From NCBI RefSeq assembly GCF_006334915.2, contig NZ_VDMA02000001.1, positions 496,001-560,000 on the forward strand: 64,000 bases of DNA, given 5' to 3'. This stretch comes from Microbispora catharanthi (GTDB lineage Bacteria > Actinomycetota > Actinomycetes > Streptosporangiales > Streptosporangiaceae). How positions within the stretch are numbered: position 1 is the stretch's first letter; every line of letters starts with the position of its first letter. Position numbers and translations under genes: made by a program. Positions 7,894 to 16,284 of the stretch are shown piece after piece. The notes under the pieces were generated by a model. The model was given only the letters and a program-made list of their open reading frames with translations, made no database searches and was not told the DNA's origin.

Positions 7894-9570
7894 TCAGGCG
7901 CCTTCCTCCCCTGCCGTTGCGGGACCTTCACTGATGAGCGGCAGCCACAGCACGAACCTGGCCCCACGTGGCGAGTCCTCGACCGTGAGGGTGCCGTGGT
8001 GGGTATGCGCGATGTCGCGTGAGATGGCCAGGCCGAGCCCGCTGCCTCCGGGCTCCTTGCGCCGGCCGTCGTCCAGTCGGACGAAGGGCTCGAAGACGCG
8101 CTCCCGGTCCTGCGGCGCGATTCCGGCACCGTCGTCCTGCACGGTGATGACGGCCGAGCCCGCCGCTCGTCGCACGGTGACCTCGACCGTTGTGCCGGCA
8201 TGCCGCCGGGCGTTGACCAGGAGGTTGTCGATGACCCGGATCAGCTGGATCCGATTGCCTAGAACGTTCACATCGCGGTCGGCTTCGACGTGGACCGGGA
8301 CGCCGCCCGCCAGAGCCGCCGCCTCGTCCGTCACCAGCGCGCCGACGTCGATCGGCTCGTACGCGGCTGGGTCGCCGCCGCGGAGCCGAGCCAGGACCAG
8401 CAGGTCGTCGACGATCTTTTTCAAACGATCGGTGACCGTCAGGGCCTCCCTGATGGTCTCGTGCGGGTCGACGTCGGCGGGGTAGAGCACCGCCTCGTCT
8501 AACCGGGCGCAAAGGCTCGCGAGCGGCGTTCTGAGCTCGTGCGATGTGGTGGAGGCGAACCGGCGCTGCTCCTCGCACATGTCCGCGTTGTCCACGGCGA
8601 GCCCGGCCCGGCTGGCGATGTCGCTGATAAGGGACAGATCGGCCGAGTCGTACACCGGGGAGGTCTCGTACCGGGCCAGGGTGAGCGCACCCAGCACCCG
8701 GTGCGGCGTTCGCAGCGGCGCGAGGATGACCGAATGGGCGCCCAACTCCTCGTACGGCCGCCGCCGCCGGACGCTGGGCTCCTTCTTCGGGTCAATTCGC
8801 TCGGCCAGATCCTCAGGGCCTAACAGCACCGCGGGGCCGCCACGCAGCACTCGCGCCATCGGCGCCTGGGAGGTCTCCGGAAACGCCGGAAGCGGCCCCT
8901 CCAACTGCTTGCACTTGACACCGCTCCGGCCCTGCTTGACCACGACCGCCACCCTGTCCACCCCGTTGCCGCTGGGACTGAGCAGGTCGATCATCGCCCA
9001 GTCGGCCAGCCGGGGCACCAGCAGACGGGACAGCCGCCGCAGCGCCTCATCCACCTTCAGCGTGGAGGCCAGCACGGTGCTGGTCTCGGCCACCAGTGAC
9101 AACCGGTCGGTCAGCTTTCCCAGTGCCGCAAGGGCGGCCGCCTGCTTGTGTTCCACGGCCTTGTGCCGCCACAGGTCGTAGAACAGGACCACCGAGCCCA
9201 TGTCCTCCTCCCCGCCCATCGGGAGCGGAGCCACCATCACGCCCAAGGGGACCAGGCCGCCGGATCCGCGAGTGAACCATGACTCCTCGCTGCGGACGTA
9301 CACCCCCTCGGAAAACGCGCCCGAAATCTGGCAGTCCTCCCGGGGGATCGGGCTTCCGTCGGCGTTGCGGTGCAGCAAGTCGTGGGAGTCGGCCCCGATC
9401 CACTGCCGTGCGGGACGATCGAGCAGCCTCTCGGCATACGGATTGACCATGAGGATCTTCCCCGTATGGTCGACCACGTAGAGACCCACGCGCAGGCCGT
9501 GGAACAAGACTCTGACGAGTTCTTCGCTGAACCCGTACCTCGCCCACCCCTCCAGGTCGCCGGCTGTCAT
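7894..9570 (-). CDS. PAS-GAF sensor histidine kinase (orphan)
   Basis: 558 residues, soluble. PAS domain at about residues 20-130 (GLYVVDHTGKILMVNPYAERLL), GAF domain about 165-330 (ALRRLSRLLVPRLADWAMIDLL ... VILAPLRTPHRVLGALTLA), HisKA with phospho-acceptor H344 in STTSHELRTPL, and HATPase with N-box RVIDNLLVNARRH, G1 DDGAGIA and G2 GSGLGLAIS. No membrane segment and no response regulator nearby, so its partner is elsewhere. The frame opens at 9597, but ATG 9570 follows GCGAGGGGAACCGCC, a good ribosome site. The gene lies 23 bp downstream of the oxidoreductase gene on the same strand, so it is probably co-transcribed from the ECF41-type promoter at 10692-10718. Confidence 0.88.
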   Translation of the reverse strand: MTAGDLEGWARYGFSEELVRVLFHGLRVGLYVVDHTGKILMVNPYAERLLDRPARQWIGADSHDLLHRNADGSPIPREDCQISGAFSEGVYVRSEESWFTRGSGGLVPLGVMVAPLPMGGEEDMGSVVLFYDLWRHKAVEHKQAAALAALGKLTDRLSLVAETSTVLASTLKVDEALRRLSRLLVPRLADWAMIDLLSPSGNGVDRVAVVVKQGRSGVKCKQLEGPLPAFPETSQAPMARVLRGGPAVLLGPEDLAERIDPKKEPSVRRRRPYEELGAHSVILAPLRTPHRVLGALTLARYETSPVYDSADLSLISDIASRAGLAVDNADMCEEQRRFASTTSHELRTPLASLCARLDEAVLYPADVDPHETIREALTVTDRLKKIVDDLLVLARLRGGDPAAYEPIDVGALVTDEAAALAGGVPVHVEADRDVNVLGNRIQLIRVIDNLLVNARRHAGTTVEVTVRRAAGSAVITVQDDGAGIAPQDRERVFEPFVRLDDGRRKEPGGSGLGLAISRDIAHTHHGTLTVEDSPRGARFVLWLPLISEGPATAGEEGA

Positions 9571-9593
9571 GGCGGTTCCCCTCGCCCTGAGTC

Positions 9594-10511
9594 TCACGGA
9601 CGAACGCGGATGATCGTCTTCCCCTTGATCCGCTCGGTCGGATTCAAGGCGGCGACGGCATCGTCGAGGGTTGCGATGTTGCCGATGTTCGTCCGCAGCC
9701 GTCCGTCACGCACCCGCCGGACGATCTCACCCAGTTGGGCACGATCGGCCTCGACAACGAAGTCGACCGCCAGGCCGTCCGCAGGCCGCGCCTCGGGCGG
9801 CCCGACGATGGACACCAGCGTTCCTCCGGCCCGAACCAGACCCGCGGACCGCTTCTGGATGTCGCCGCCGATGACATCGAAAACCAGATCGACGCCGCCG
9901 ACGTCTTCCAGAGCGTCGTTCTCAAGGTCGACGAACTCCATCGCGCCGAAGTCGAGCGTCTTCTGACGGTCGGCAGCGCGTCCGGTGCCGATGACGTACG
10001 CACCGAACTCACGTGCGAGCTGCGTCACCATCGACCCGACTGCGCCGGCCGCGCCGTGCACGAGCACGCTCTGCCCCGCCTGGAGGCGGCCGTGCTCGAA
10101 CAGTCCCTGCCACGCGGTCAGCCCCGAAATCGGCAGGCTCGCGCCCACCGTGAAGTCGACGTCGCCCGGGAGCGGCGCGAGGTTGCGTGCCTCGACGGCC
10201 ACATACTCCGCCAGGGTGCCGTCGCGATGCCAGTCCGTGAGGCCGAACACCCGTTGTCCCACCGACAGCCCCGTCGTGCCATATCCGAGCGCGGTGACCA
10301 ATCCGGCCAGCTCGTGCCCAGGGATCGACGGTGTTCGGTCACGGTCGCGGCGATCGGTCCAGGTCGAAGGCCACGCCATCTCCGTCGGGACGAATCCCGA
10401 CGCATGAACCTCAACGACGACGTCGTTTATCGCTGCCGGCGGCTCGGGCCGCTCCATCAGCGTCATCCCGGCCGTTCCCGCAGCCTGGTCTGTCACCACG
10501 ATCGCTTTCAT
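9594..10511 (-). CDS. NADP-dependent quinone-oxidoreductase-like MDR enzyme
   Basis: 305 residues of the zinc-free medium-chain dehydrogenase/reductase family. The GroES-like N-domain contains PSIPGHELAGLV. The Rossmann motif VHGAAGAVGS is at 152-160, followed by AREFGAYVIGTGRAADR, an NADP-type site. The cysteine/histidine zinc ligands of alcohol dehydrogenases are absent. ATG 10511 is preceded by CCGAGGAG; the longer frame to 10883 runs into debris and is rejected. An ECF41-consensus promoter lies about 180 bp upstream, and the ECF41 gene is next, matching the known link of ECF41 factors with oxidoreductases. A 95-bp degenerate copy of its own coding sequence lies between promoter and start. 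Confidence 0.88.
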   Translation of the reverse strand: MKAIVVTDQAAGTAGMTLMERPEPPAAINDVVVEVHASGFVPTEMAWPSTWTDRRDRDRTPSIPGHELAGLVTALGYGTTGLSVGQRVFGLTDWHRDGTLAEYVAVEARNLAPLPGDVDFTVGASLPISGLTAWQGLFEHGRLQAGQSVLVHGAAGAVGSMVTQLAREFGAYVIGTGRAADRQKTLDFGAMEFVDLENDALEDVGGVDLVFDVIGGDIQKRSAGLVRAGGTLVSIVGPPEARPADGLAVDFVVEADRAQLGEIVRRVRDGRLRTNIGNIATLDDAVAALNPTERIKGKTIIRVRP

Positions 10512-10561
10512 GGGATTTGTCTCCTCGGAGATTTGTCTCTTTAGTGCATTGATGGGCGCGT

Positions 10562-10656
10562 ACGAACTCCATCGCGCCGAAGTCGAGCGTCTTCTGACGG
10601 TCGACGGCGCGTCCGGTGGCGATGACGTACGCGCCGAACTCACGCGCGAGCCGCGT
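10562..10656 (-). pseudogene. Partial duplicate of the adjacent oxidoreductase gene
   Basis: Bases 10562-10656 match 9931-10025 inside the downstream oxidoreductase at a constant offset of 631 with about six mismatches in 95 bp, in the same orientation. It encodes the segment GAYVIATGRAVDRQKTLDFGAMEFV, the post-Rossmann-loop part of the enzyme. It has no start, stop or flanking domains. It looks like the remnant of a tandem paralogue deleted by recombination, and it now forms part of the 5' leader of the surviving gene. Confidence 0.8.
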
Positions 10657-10691
10657 TCGTTCGTCTGTCCCGTTTGGGTTCTCATCAGGGA

Positions 10692-10718
10692 GACGAGGTG
10701 GCCCCTCGAGTTGTGACA
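10692..10718 (-). promoter_or_regulatory. ECF41-type promoter, TGTCACA-N16-CGTC
   Basis: Read on the minus strand, TGTCACA (10718-10712) is followed after exactly 16 bases by CGTC (10695-10692). This equals the -35/-10 consensus published for ECF41 sigma factors. It lies two bases beyond the stop of an ECF41 gene and points at the oxidoreductase-kinase pair, leaving a 5' leader of roughly 175 bases. The match is seen directly; use by this sigma factor is inference. Confidence 0.75.
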
Positions 10719-10720
10719 GC

Positions 10721-11611
10721 TCAGACGTGAGAAAGTTTGTCCGGGTTGATGACCCTGCGGTACGCGGTGATCAGACCGTCTGTGATCTGCAGCGTGTCCA
10801 CGGAGTAGACACGGCCCTCCCGGTGGCACACCAGAGCGAGCTCGCCGCCGACCTCGACGAGGTCGATGCGGTCCGGACGCCACCGGCGGCCCACGCGCAC
10901 CATCACCTCAGCCACGCGTTCACCACCGTAGACGGGCTTGCGCATCGCGGCGACCTTGCCGCCGCCATCGGTGACGTAGACGGCGTCGGGGTGCAGCAGC
11001 CTGACCAGGCCGGCCAGATCCCCGGCCTCGTAGGCGGCGCGAAAGGCCGCCAGCACACGTTCACGCTCCGCCCTCGACGCCTGCGGCGAAGACTGCTTCG
11101 CGTTGGTCACCCGCCGCCGCGCCCGCGAGGCCAACTGCCGGGCATTCGGCACGGAGACATCCAGCACTTCGGCGATCCGGACGAACTCGAGGCCGAAGAC
11201 ATCGTGCAGGACGAAGGCCACCCGCTCCAGCGGGCTCAACTCCTCCATGATCAGGAGCATCGCCGAGCCGACGGACTCATCGACGAGGACCGGCTCGGAC
11301 GCGTCCGGCCCCGTCAGCAGCGGTTCCGGCAGCCACGGCCCGACATAGGTCTCCCGGCGGAAACGGGCACTTTTGAGAATGTCGTACGACCGCCGTGCGG
11401 CCACCGTCACCAGCCAGGCCCGCAGATCATCGATGTCCTGCAGATCTGTTCCGGCCGCCCGCAGCCACACGTCCTGGGTCACGTCCTCGGCATCGGCCAC
11501 ACTGCCCAGCAGCCGGTAGGCCACGCCGAAAACAGCGGGCCGGTGCCCCTCCCATTCGGTTCCGAGCGTGTCCTCGAGCTCAGACCGTCCAGTCGCGTTC
11601 TCGTTGGCCAT
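10721..11611 (-). CDS. ECF41-family RNA polymerase sigma factor with SnoaL-like C-domain
   Basis: 296 residues. Sigma2 near 20-85 (FGVAYRLLGSVADAEDVTQDVWLR), sigma4 near 120-175 (LSPLERVAFVLHDVFGLEFVRIAEVL), then a fused NTF2/SnoaL-like domain to the C-terminus. The two diagnostic ECF41 motifs are intact: DGGGK at about 240 and NPDKL at the very end. In characterised ECF41 proteins this C-terminal domain modulates activity in place of an anti-sigma factor, and the regulon is usually one neighbouring carboxymuconolactone decarboxylase, oxidoreductase or epimerase gene. Here an exact ECF41 promoter and an oxidoreductase follow immediately. No matching promoter is seen in front of the sigma gene itself. 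Confidence 0.92.
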   Translation of the reverse strand: MANENATGRSELEDTLGTEWEGHRPAVFGVAYRLLGSVADAEDVTQDVWLRAAGTDLQDIDDLRAWLVTVAARRSYDILKSARFRRETYVGPWLPEPLLTGPDASEPVLVDESVGSAMLLIMEELSPLERVAFVLHDVFGLEFVRIAEVLDVSVPNARQLASRARRRVTNAKQSSPQASRAERERVLAAFRAAYEAGDLAGLVRLLHPDAVYVTDGGGKVAAMRKPVYGGERVAEVMVRVGRRWRPDRIDLVEVGGELALVCHREGRVYSVDTLQITDGLITAYRRVINPDKLSHV

Positions 11612-11813
11612 ACCGATCGCGACCTCCCCCAGCTTGCGGATCCAGCGTAGTCATCCGAGCTGGGAACCTACGCAGAGCCCCGGATGCGAGCAGCGCGCAC
11701 GCTCACACCGACGACGCGTCGTAGTTCAATCGACAGTGCGGTGTCTCGGGGTGCCGTTAACCAACGTGTCATAGGCCGCCAGACCTCGAAGATCCCGACG
11801 CGGGTGTTGTGCT

Positions 11814-12740
11814 TCAGCCGACGTGGTGCCGGTAACTGCCGGGCGGTGACCCGTACTGGCGTTTGAAGGCATGGGTGAAGGTGTACTGCGAGCTGTAGCC
11901 GACCTGTTGGGCGATCGTGTTGACGGGGGCGTCGGAGGTGCGCAGGAGCCGGGCGGCGGTGGTCATCCGCCACCATGTCAGGTAGGTGAGCGGTGGCTGG
12001 CCGACCAGATGGGTGAATCGCCGGGCGAAGGCGGCGCGGGACAGGCGTGCCTGCGCGCCCAACTCCTCGACGGTCCATTGCCGGCTGGGGTCCTCATGGA
12101 TGGCGCGGAGGGCGGTGGCGACGGCGGGGTCGTGCAGGGCCGCGGCCCAGCCGGTGGCGGAGTGGCCGGAGACGCGCTGTTGTTCGAACCACGCGCGCAG
12201 GATGTAGAGCAGGAGAAGATCCAGCAGGGTGAGCAGGATCGTGTCGGAGCCTGGGCGGGCGTCGTTGTCCAGTTCCACGCCGAGGAGTTCGATCGCGGCG
12301 CGGAGTTCCCTGTGGCGCCCTACCCGCGTCGGCAGGTGGATGACATCGGGCAGGTCGTTCAGGAGCGGATGCGGCCCGGAGCCGTCCAGGAGGTAGGCGC
12401 CGCAGAGCATGACCACCGTCGGCGGCCGCTCGGCTGACGTTTCGTCGTTGCGGTCACCATGGACTCCGGTGAGCGTTGTGGGCGGCTCGCTTGCCGGGGT
12501 GGACGGGTCGTCGGCCAGACCGTGTGCGGATCCGCGCGGCAGGAACGCCACGTCGCCCGGCCCGAGCACGATCGGCTCACCCTGCGACGGGAGAAGCCAG
12601 CACGTTCCCTGGAGAACGATGTGGAACCCGGCGGCCGGCACCGGCGGAAACCGCTCGGCGAAGGGAGCGGACTTGGTCACCCGGCCCGAGTGGGGTCGAC
12701 CGGTCCGCGCCGCACTCACCACATCAGACAGAACATCCAC
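11814..12740 (-). CDS. AraC-family regulator with cupin sensor domain
   Basis: 308 residues from GTG 12740. The N-terminal AraC-type cupin (residues about 5-190) contains GFHIVLQGTCWLL and LGPGDVAFLPRGSAH, the beta-barrel motif of this family. The C-terminal double helix-turn-helix has WTVEELGAQARLSRAAFARRF and VNTIAQQVGYSSQYTFTHAFKRQYG. The frame extends to 13058, but that part crosses the divergent promoter. It is divergent from a saccharopine-dehydrogenase-like reductase gene, the likely target. The final 15 residues follow the usual PPGSYR ending. Ligand unknown. Confidence 0.88.
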   Translation of the reverse strand: MDVLSDVVSAARTGRPHSGRVTKSAPFAERFPPVPAAGFHIVLQGTCWLLPSQGEPIVLGPGDVAFLPRGSAHGLADDPSTPASEPPTTLTGVHGDRNDETSAERPPTVVMLCGAYLLDGSGPHPLLNDLPDVIHLPTRVGRHRELRAAIELLGVELDNDARPGSDTILLTLLDLLLLYILRAWFEQQRVSGHSATGWAAALHDPAVATALRAIHEDPSRQWTVEELGAQARLSRAAFARRFTHLVGQPPLTYLTWWRMTTAARLLRTSDAPVNTIAQQVGYSSQYTFTHAFKRQYGSPPGSYRHHVG

Positions 12741-12881
12741 GCAGCCAGTGTAACTAGCGATGACCTCGGCGAAGACGATGACGCAAACTCTAAAGCGCAT
12801 CACGCATTCAATCGTCTTGTGTCGGCTCCTTACTGTGCTGCGTGCTGAGCAACCGCGCAGCTCCCATCGTGAGGAGACGAC

Positions 12882-13934
12882 ATGAAGATCGCCGTTTATG
12901 GCGCGAGTGGATACCAGGGAAAGCTCGTGCTCACCGAACTGGCACGACGCGACATCGAGACGGTCCTGGCCGGACGTGATCTCGCGCGCCTGGAGGAGGC
13001 CGCCTTGGCGGCCGGTCTCCCCGACGCGGAACGACGCGTGGCCGACACGAGCGACCATGAGGCGCTGGTGCGCGCGTTCCGCGGCTGCGACGGCGTCATC
13101 AACTGCGCCGGGCCCTTCACCTCCTCAGGTGAAGCCGTGGTCCGCGCCGCGATCGCCGCCGGCTGTCACTACGTCGACACCTCAGGCGAGCAGCTCTACA
13201 TCAAGAAAATCTTCGACACCTTCACCACGGAGGCGGAGAACGCCGGGGTCACCGTAGTACCCGCCGCCAACGACGGCTGCGTCCCGGTAGACCTCATGGC
13301 CCACATCCTGGCCGACCACCTTGAATCGGTCGAAGAGCTCATAGTCACCCACGTGATCGTCGGGGGCGGCGGCATGTCGCGCGGCTCGCTGCGCTCGCTG
13401 GTCGAAACGATCGACGCCATCAAGGCGGGAGGCATGACCTACGACAACGGCGACTGGCGCCCCGGCATGCCCGCCCGCCACACTGCGATCAGGCTGCCGG
13501 GACAGTCGGAGGCAACCCCGGTGATGGCCTTCCCTGCGCCGGAGGTGGTGACCATTCCCCGTCACATCCACGTCCGGCATGTCCAGGGCCTGACCGAGGC
13601 CGCGTTGGGCGACCGGCTGAACACCCCGCTCACACCGGAGATCATCGAAAGCCTGCCGGAAGGACCCGATGAGGCCAGCCGCCGCACCCAGCACTTCACC
13701 TACGTGCTCGACGCCACCAGTATCGACGGCCGCCGCGCCCGCGGCATCGTCCAGGGCCCCGACACTTACGGCACGACCGCAGTGATCGCTGTCGAAAGCG
13801 CCCGCCGTCTCATCGCTGACCCCGCCAAACCGGGAGTACTCGCACCCGCCCAGGCCTATCACCCGACCGCCTTCCTCGACTTCCTCATCCCACATGGGAT
13901 CCAGTGGATCACCGAGGACGCGCCGGCAACCTGA
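12882..13934 (+). CDS. Saccharopine dehydrogenase-like NAD(P)-binding reductase
   Basis: 350 residues. The N-terminal Rossmann fold begins KIAVYGASGYQGKLVLTEL with the GxxGxxG loop, followed by VINCAGPF near 75 and the family motif CHYVDTSGEQLYIK near 105. It belongs to the saccharopine dehydrogenase/trans-acting enoyl reductase-like group, common in actinobacteria; most members have no proven substrate, and a lysine-pathway role is unlikely without other pathway genes. ATG 12882 follows GTGAGGAGACGAC, a strong ribosome site. Divergent AraC-cupin regulator upstream. Confidence 0.82.
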   Translation: MKIAVYGASGYQGKLVLTELARRDIETVLAGRDLARLEEAALAAGLPDAERRVADTSDHEALVRAFRGCDGVINCAGPFTSSGEAVVRAAIAAGCHYVDTSGEQLYIKKIFDTFTTEAENAGVTVVPAANDGCVPVDLMAHILADHLESVEELIVTHVIVGGGGMSRGSLRSLVETIDAIKAGGMTYDNGDWRPGMPARHTAIRLPGQSEATPVMAFPAPEVVTIPRHIHVRHVQGLTEAALGDRLNTPLTPEIIESLPEGPDEASRRTQHFTYVLDATSIDGRRARGIVQGPDTYGTTAVIAVESARRLIADPAKPGVLAPAQAYHPTAFLDFLIPHGIQWITEDAPAT

Positions 13935-14003
13935 CAAGGAGCCTTCTCCGGTAACGATCAGCTACGGTCTGTGATCGTCTGGACGGCACGCTGCGTAGAC
14001 AGG

Positions 14004-14264
14004 TCAGCGCAGGTCAACGGGTTGAGGATCAGTGGGTGGGCTGAGCTCGGCGCGTGGTTCGGGTACGTCGGTCTGGAGCTGGCGGTCGCCGCCGGGCTTC
14101 ACTTCGGGGACGTACTTGTAGATGGTGGAGCGGCTGACGCCCAGGAGCCGGGCGATGGAGGAGACGGTGGCGGTCCGGCCCCTGCAACGGCCCGCGCACT
14201 CGGCTTCGGAGCCGTTGGCGGACTCGTCCGCGGGGCGCCACAAGGCATTCGCGATGTGTGACAC
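14004..14264 (-). pseudogene. Serine recombinase (resolvase) C-terminal HTH remnant
   Basis: Only the C-terminal DNA-binding end is recognisable: TATVSSIARLLGVSRSTIYKYVPE is the HTH of Tn3-type resolvases/invertases. The catalytic N-terminal domain with its active Ser is missing, replaced by unrelated residues, and the C-terminal tail is rich in Pro/Asp. It abuts a tyrosine-recombinase fragment on the opposite strand. I read this as mobile-element debris, not a working gene. Confidence 0.6.
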
Positions 14265-14327
14265 AGAACTTCAATTACTTGTCACACCGACAGTCTGCGG
14301 GTCGTGTCAGTCCAGCTCGGCATTCAA

Positions 14328-14448
14328 CGCCGCGACCTGGAACCGGCACCTGGAGGAAATCCTCACCCTCAACGTCGAGGACCTCGATCTGGAGTTCCGC
14401 CGCGCCCGCGTCGTCTCCAAGGGCGGCGCCGTCGAGTACGTTCACTGA
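14328..14448 (+). pseudogene. Tyrosine recombinase/integrase fragment
   Basis: About 37 codons ending at TGA 14446-14448 encode EEILTLNVEDLDLEFRRARV followed by VSKGGAVEYVH. This is the segment of phage-type integrases between the first catalytic Arg region (LR.EEILTL) and the beta-hairpin Lys (KGG). The catalytic Arg and the C-terminal HxxR/Tyr box are absent. No start codon belongs to it. Remnant of an integrated element. Confidence 0.65.
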
Positions 14449-14575
14449 GCCACCCCCACCGCCCGCATCACCGCCGAAGCAGACCCCGCCCGGCGCCGCC
14501 GCATCCGGACGCGGCCCGCGCCCCGGACTCACCGGCACGACCGCGCGGCGACCATCCCCTCCGGCCGGGCGGCGG

Positions 14576-15007
14576 TCAGGCCGGCTCCTTAACCAGGGTG
14601 GAGACCAGCCGGAACACCTCGGCGGTGTCGGCCACGCCGCCCACGATGATGATTTTCATGCTGGCCCTCTCCTCGTCGTAGATCGTCTCGACGCGCAGGG
14701 GCCTCTCGGCGGGGCGGCGGCTCACGGCGGCGGCCACCAGCGTGTTGCCCAGGCTCATCATCTCCTCGGGGGAGATGGCGTCGATCTGCACGATGCTCGA
14801 CGCCTCCATATGACGCCGCCCGGCGGTCTCGGCGGCCGGCTCGGCGGCACCGCCCATGAACGCCTCCAGGTCCTCACGGGCGATCCGGTACTGCTTGCCG
14901 ATGCGCACCGCCTTGAGCCGCCCGTCGCGCACGTAGTTGCGCACGGTCTTCACGTGCAGGCCCAGCAGGTTCGCCACCTGCTCCACCGAGTACGGCTGCT
15001 GCGGCAT
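14576..15007 (-). CDS. Excisionase-family helix-turn-helix protein
   Basis: 143 residues. The N-terminal MerR-like/excisionase HTH is clear: YSVEQVANLLGLHVKTVRNYVRDGRLKAVRIGKQYRIAREDLEAFM (residues 6-51). The rest (about 52-143) is an alpha/beta segment with no family I recognise; it includes SSIVQIDAISPEEMM and MKIIIVGGVADTAEVFRLV. Such proteins serve as small transcription regulators or recombination-directionality factors. It sits beside recombinase debris, but its normal coding character and intact frame suggest a chromosomal regulator. Transcribed away from the small membrane-protein gene. Confidence 0.75.
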   Translation of the reverse strand: MPQQPYSVEQVANLLGLHVKTVRNYVRDGRLKAVRIGKQYRIAREDLEAFMGGAAEPAAETAGRRHMEASSIVQIDAISPEEMMSLGNTLVAAAVSRRPAERPLRVETIYDEERASMKIIIVGGVADTAEVFRLVSTLVKEPA

Positions 15008-15138
15008 CCCGCTCCCCTCCGATCAGCTCTCCAACACACCCTATATATCCGTCTCGAAGGGAATGTTGGGGAGGCGTGAGGGATTGTGGCGGCCACGGTC
15101 GTCAGAGGACCGAGCGGCGCGGGCAGTAGTCTGCGTGC

Positions 15139-15318
15139 ATGTTCCATCGCAAACCCATCGAAGAGCGCATCGCCGAGCGCGTCGCCAAGCGGCCTCCGCT
15201 GAAGGAGGGCAAGCACTTCGAGCACCGCCCCGCGCTGATCGTGTTCTGCGTGATCATCGCGCTCGTCGCGCTGAAGATCCTGGGCGCCTTCGCCCTCATG
15301 AAGTGGGGCGTCCAGTAG
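15139..15318 (+). CDS. Small single-pass membrane protein, 59 aa
   Basis: ATG 15139 to TAG 15316-15318. The first 30 residues are strongly charged (HRKPIEERIAERVAKRPPLK), followed by one hydrophobic segment of about 20 residues (ALIVFCVIIALVALKILGAF) and a short tail, giving an N-in single-span protein. No known domain. The ribosome site is weak, but the amphipathic-basic then hydrophobic pattern is hard to get by chance in this GC-rich frame. It fills the divergent space between the HTH gene and the LLM oxidoreductase. Confidence 0.55.
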   Translation: MFHRKPIEERIAERVAKRPPLKEGKHFEHRPALIVFCVIIALVALKILGAFALMKWGVQ

Positions 15319-15333
15319 GACCGCGGCCTCCCC

Positions 15334-16254
15334 TCATGTCGTGGGCCGGACGCTCGCGCCCTGGTACGCGTCACAGGGCAGCAGCGCGTCGCCGAGCATC
15401 CGCCAGTACGGCATCGCGGACCGCCCCGGCTCGATCCCGATGACCTGGATCGCGACGTGGTCGGCGCCGGCGTCGAGGTGGGCGCGGAGCTTGGCCACGA
15501 TGGTGTCGAGGTCGCCCCAGAACACCAGGTCGTCGACGAGGCGGTCGCTGCCGCCGCCCGTGATCTCCTCGTCCGTGTAGCCCAGCCGCCGGAACTTCGC
15601 GATGTTGTACGGCGTGTTCAGGTAGGGGTGGAGGTGCTCGCGCGCGACCGCACGGGCCCTGGCGGGGTCGGACTCGAACAGCACCGCGTGCTCGACGCCC
15701 AGGAACGCGTCCGGCCCGAGGATCTCCCGCGCTCGTGCGGTGTGCGCCACGGTGACGTGATAGGTGAGGGCGCCGGAGGAGCGGTCACGGGCCAACTCGA
15801 GCATCTTGGGCCCGTACGCGGCGAGGATGCGGCGCATCGACGTCCGCGGCAGCGGGTTGGACGTCTTCAGCCCGTCCATCTCGTCGAGGTATCCGGCCAT
15901 CGCCGCCAGCGGCGTGATCCCCGGCCGCGGCACGCCGCCGAATCCCAGGCCGAACACGTGCCGCCCGGGGTAGGCGTCGGCCAGGAGCAGCGCGGCGCCG
16001 TACGCCCAGGGGGCTTCGCGCGACCAGATCTGTGCGATGCCGTTGACGACGGTGATGCGCCGCGTGCAGGAAAGCAGGTAGCCGGCGTGCGTGAACGCCT
16101 CACGCCCCGCCAGCTCGGGGATCCAGAACGCCGGCCATCCCCGATCCTCCAGCTCCTGTATCGACTCGCGCATCCGCGCGGCCGGCTGGTGCTCGAAGTC
16201 GAAGGTGTAGATCCCGAACCTGCCCAGATCCAGGCCGTCGAGGTCGCCCATCAA
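15334..16254 (-). CDS. LLM-class oxidoreductase (TIGR03620-like, probably F420-dependent)
   Basis: 306 residues, luciferase-like TIM barrel. Typical segments: GRFGIYTFDFEHQPAARMRESIQELEDRGWPAFWIPE at the N-terminus, LGFGGVPRPGITPLAAMAGYLDEMDGL in the middle, and RILAAYGPKMLELARDRSSGALTY. The family uses F420H2 or FMN; the actinobacterial F420 subgroup is the closest fit. ATG 16254 or 16251 are both possible. It is downstream of an ArsR gene on the same strand, with a near-palindromic AT-rich element (16285-16314) just before the start, so ArsR control is plausible. Confidence 0.82.
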   Translation of the reverse strand: MMGDLDGLDLGRFGIYTFDFEHQPAARMRESIQELEDRGWPAFWIPELAGREAFTHAGYLLSCTRRITVVNGIAQIWSREAPWAYGAALLLADAYPGRHVFGLGFGGVPRPGITPLAAMAGYLDEMDGLKTSNPLPRTSMRRILAAYGPKMLELARDRSSGALTYHVTVAHTARAREILGPDAFLGVEHAVLFESDPARARAVAREHLHPYLNTPYNIAKFRRLGYTDEEITGGGSDRLVDDLVFWGDLDTIVAKLRAHLDAGADHVAIQVIGIEPGRSAMPYWRMLGDALLPCDAYQGASVRPTT

Positions 16255-16284
16255 TGATCTCCTCGCGCTCGTCTCCGCTCAGTA

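Noticed and set aside
12181-12200. TTCGAAC stretch resembling a tRNA T-loop
   Set aside because: Lies inside the AraC coding sequence and no cloverleaf stems surround it; no tRNA found in the window.
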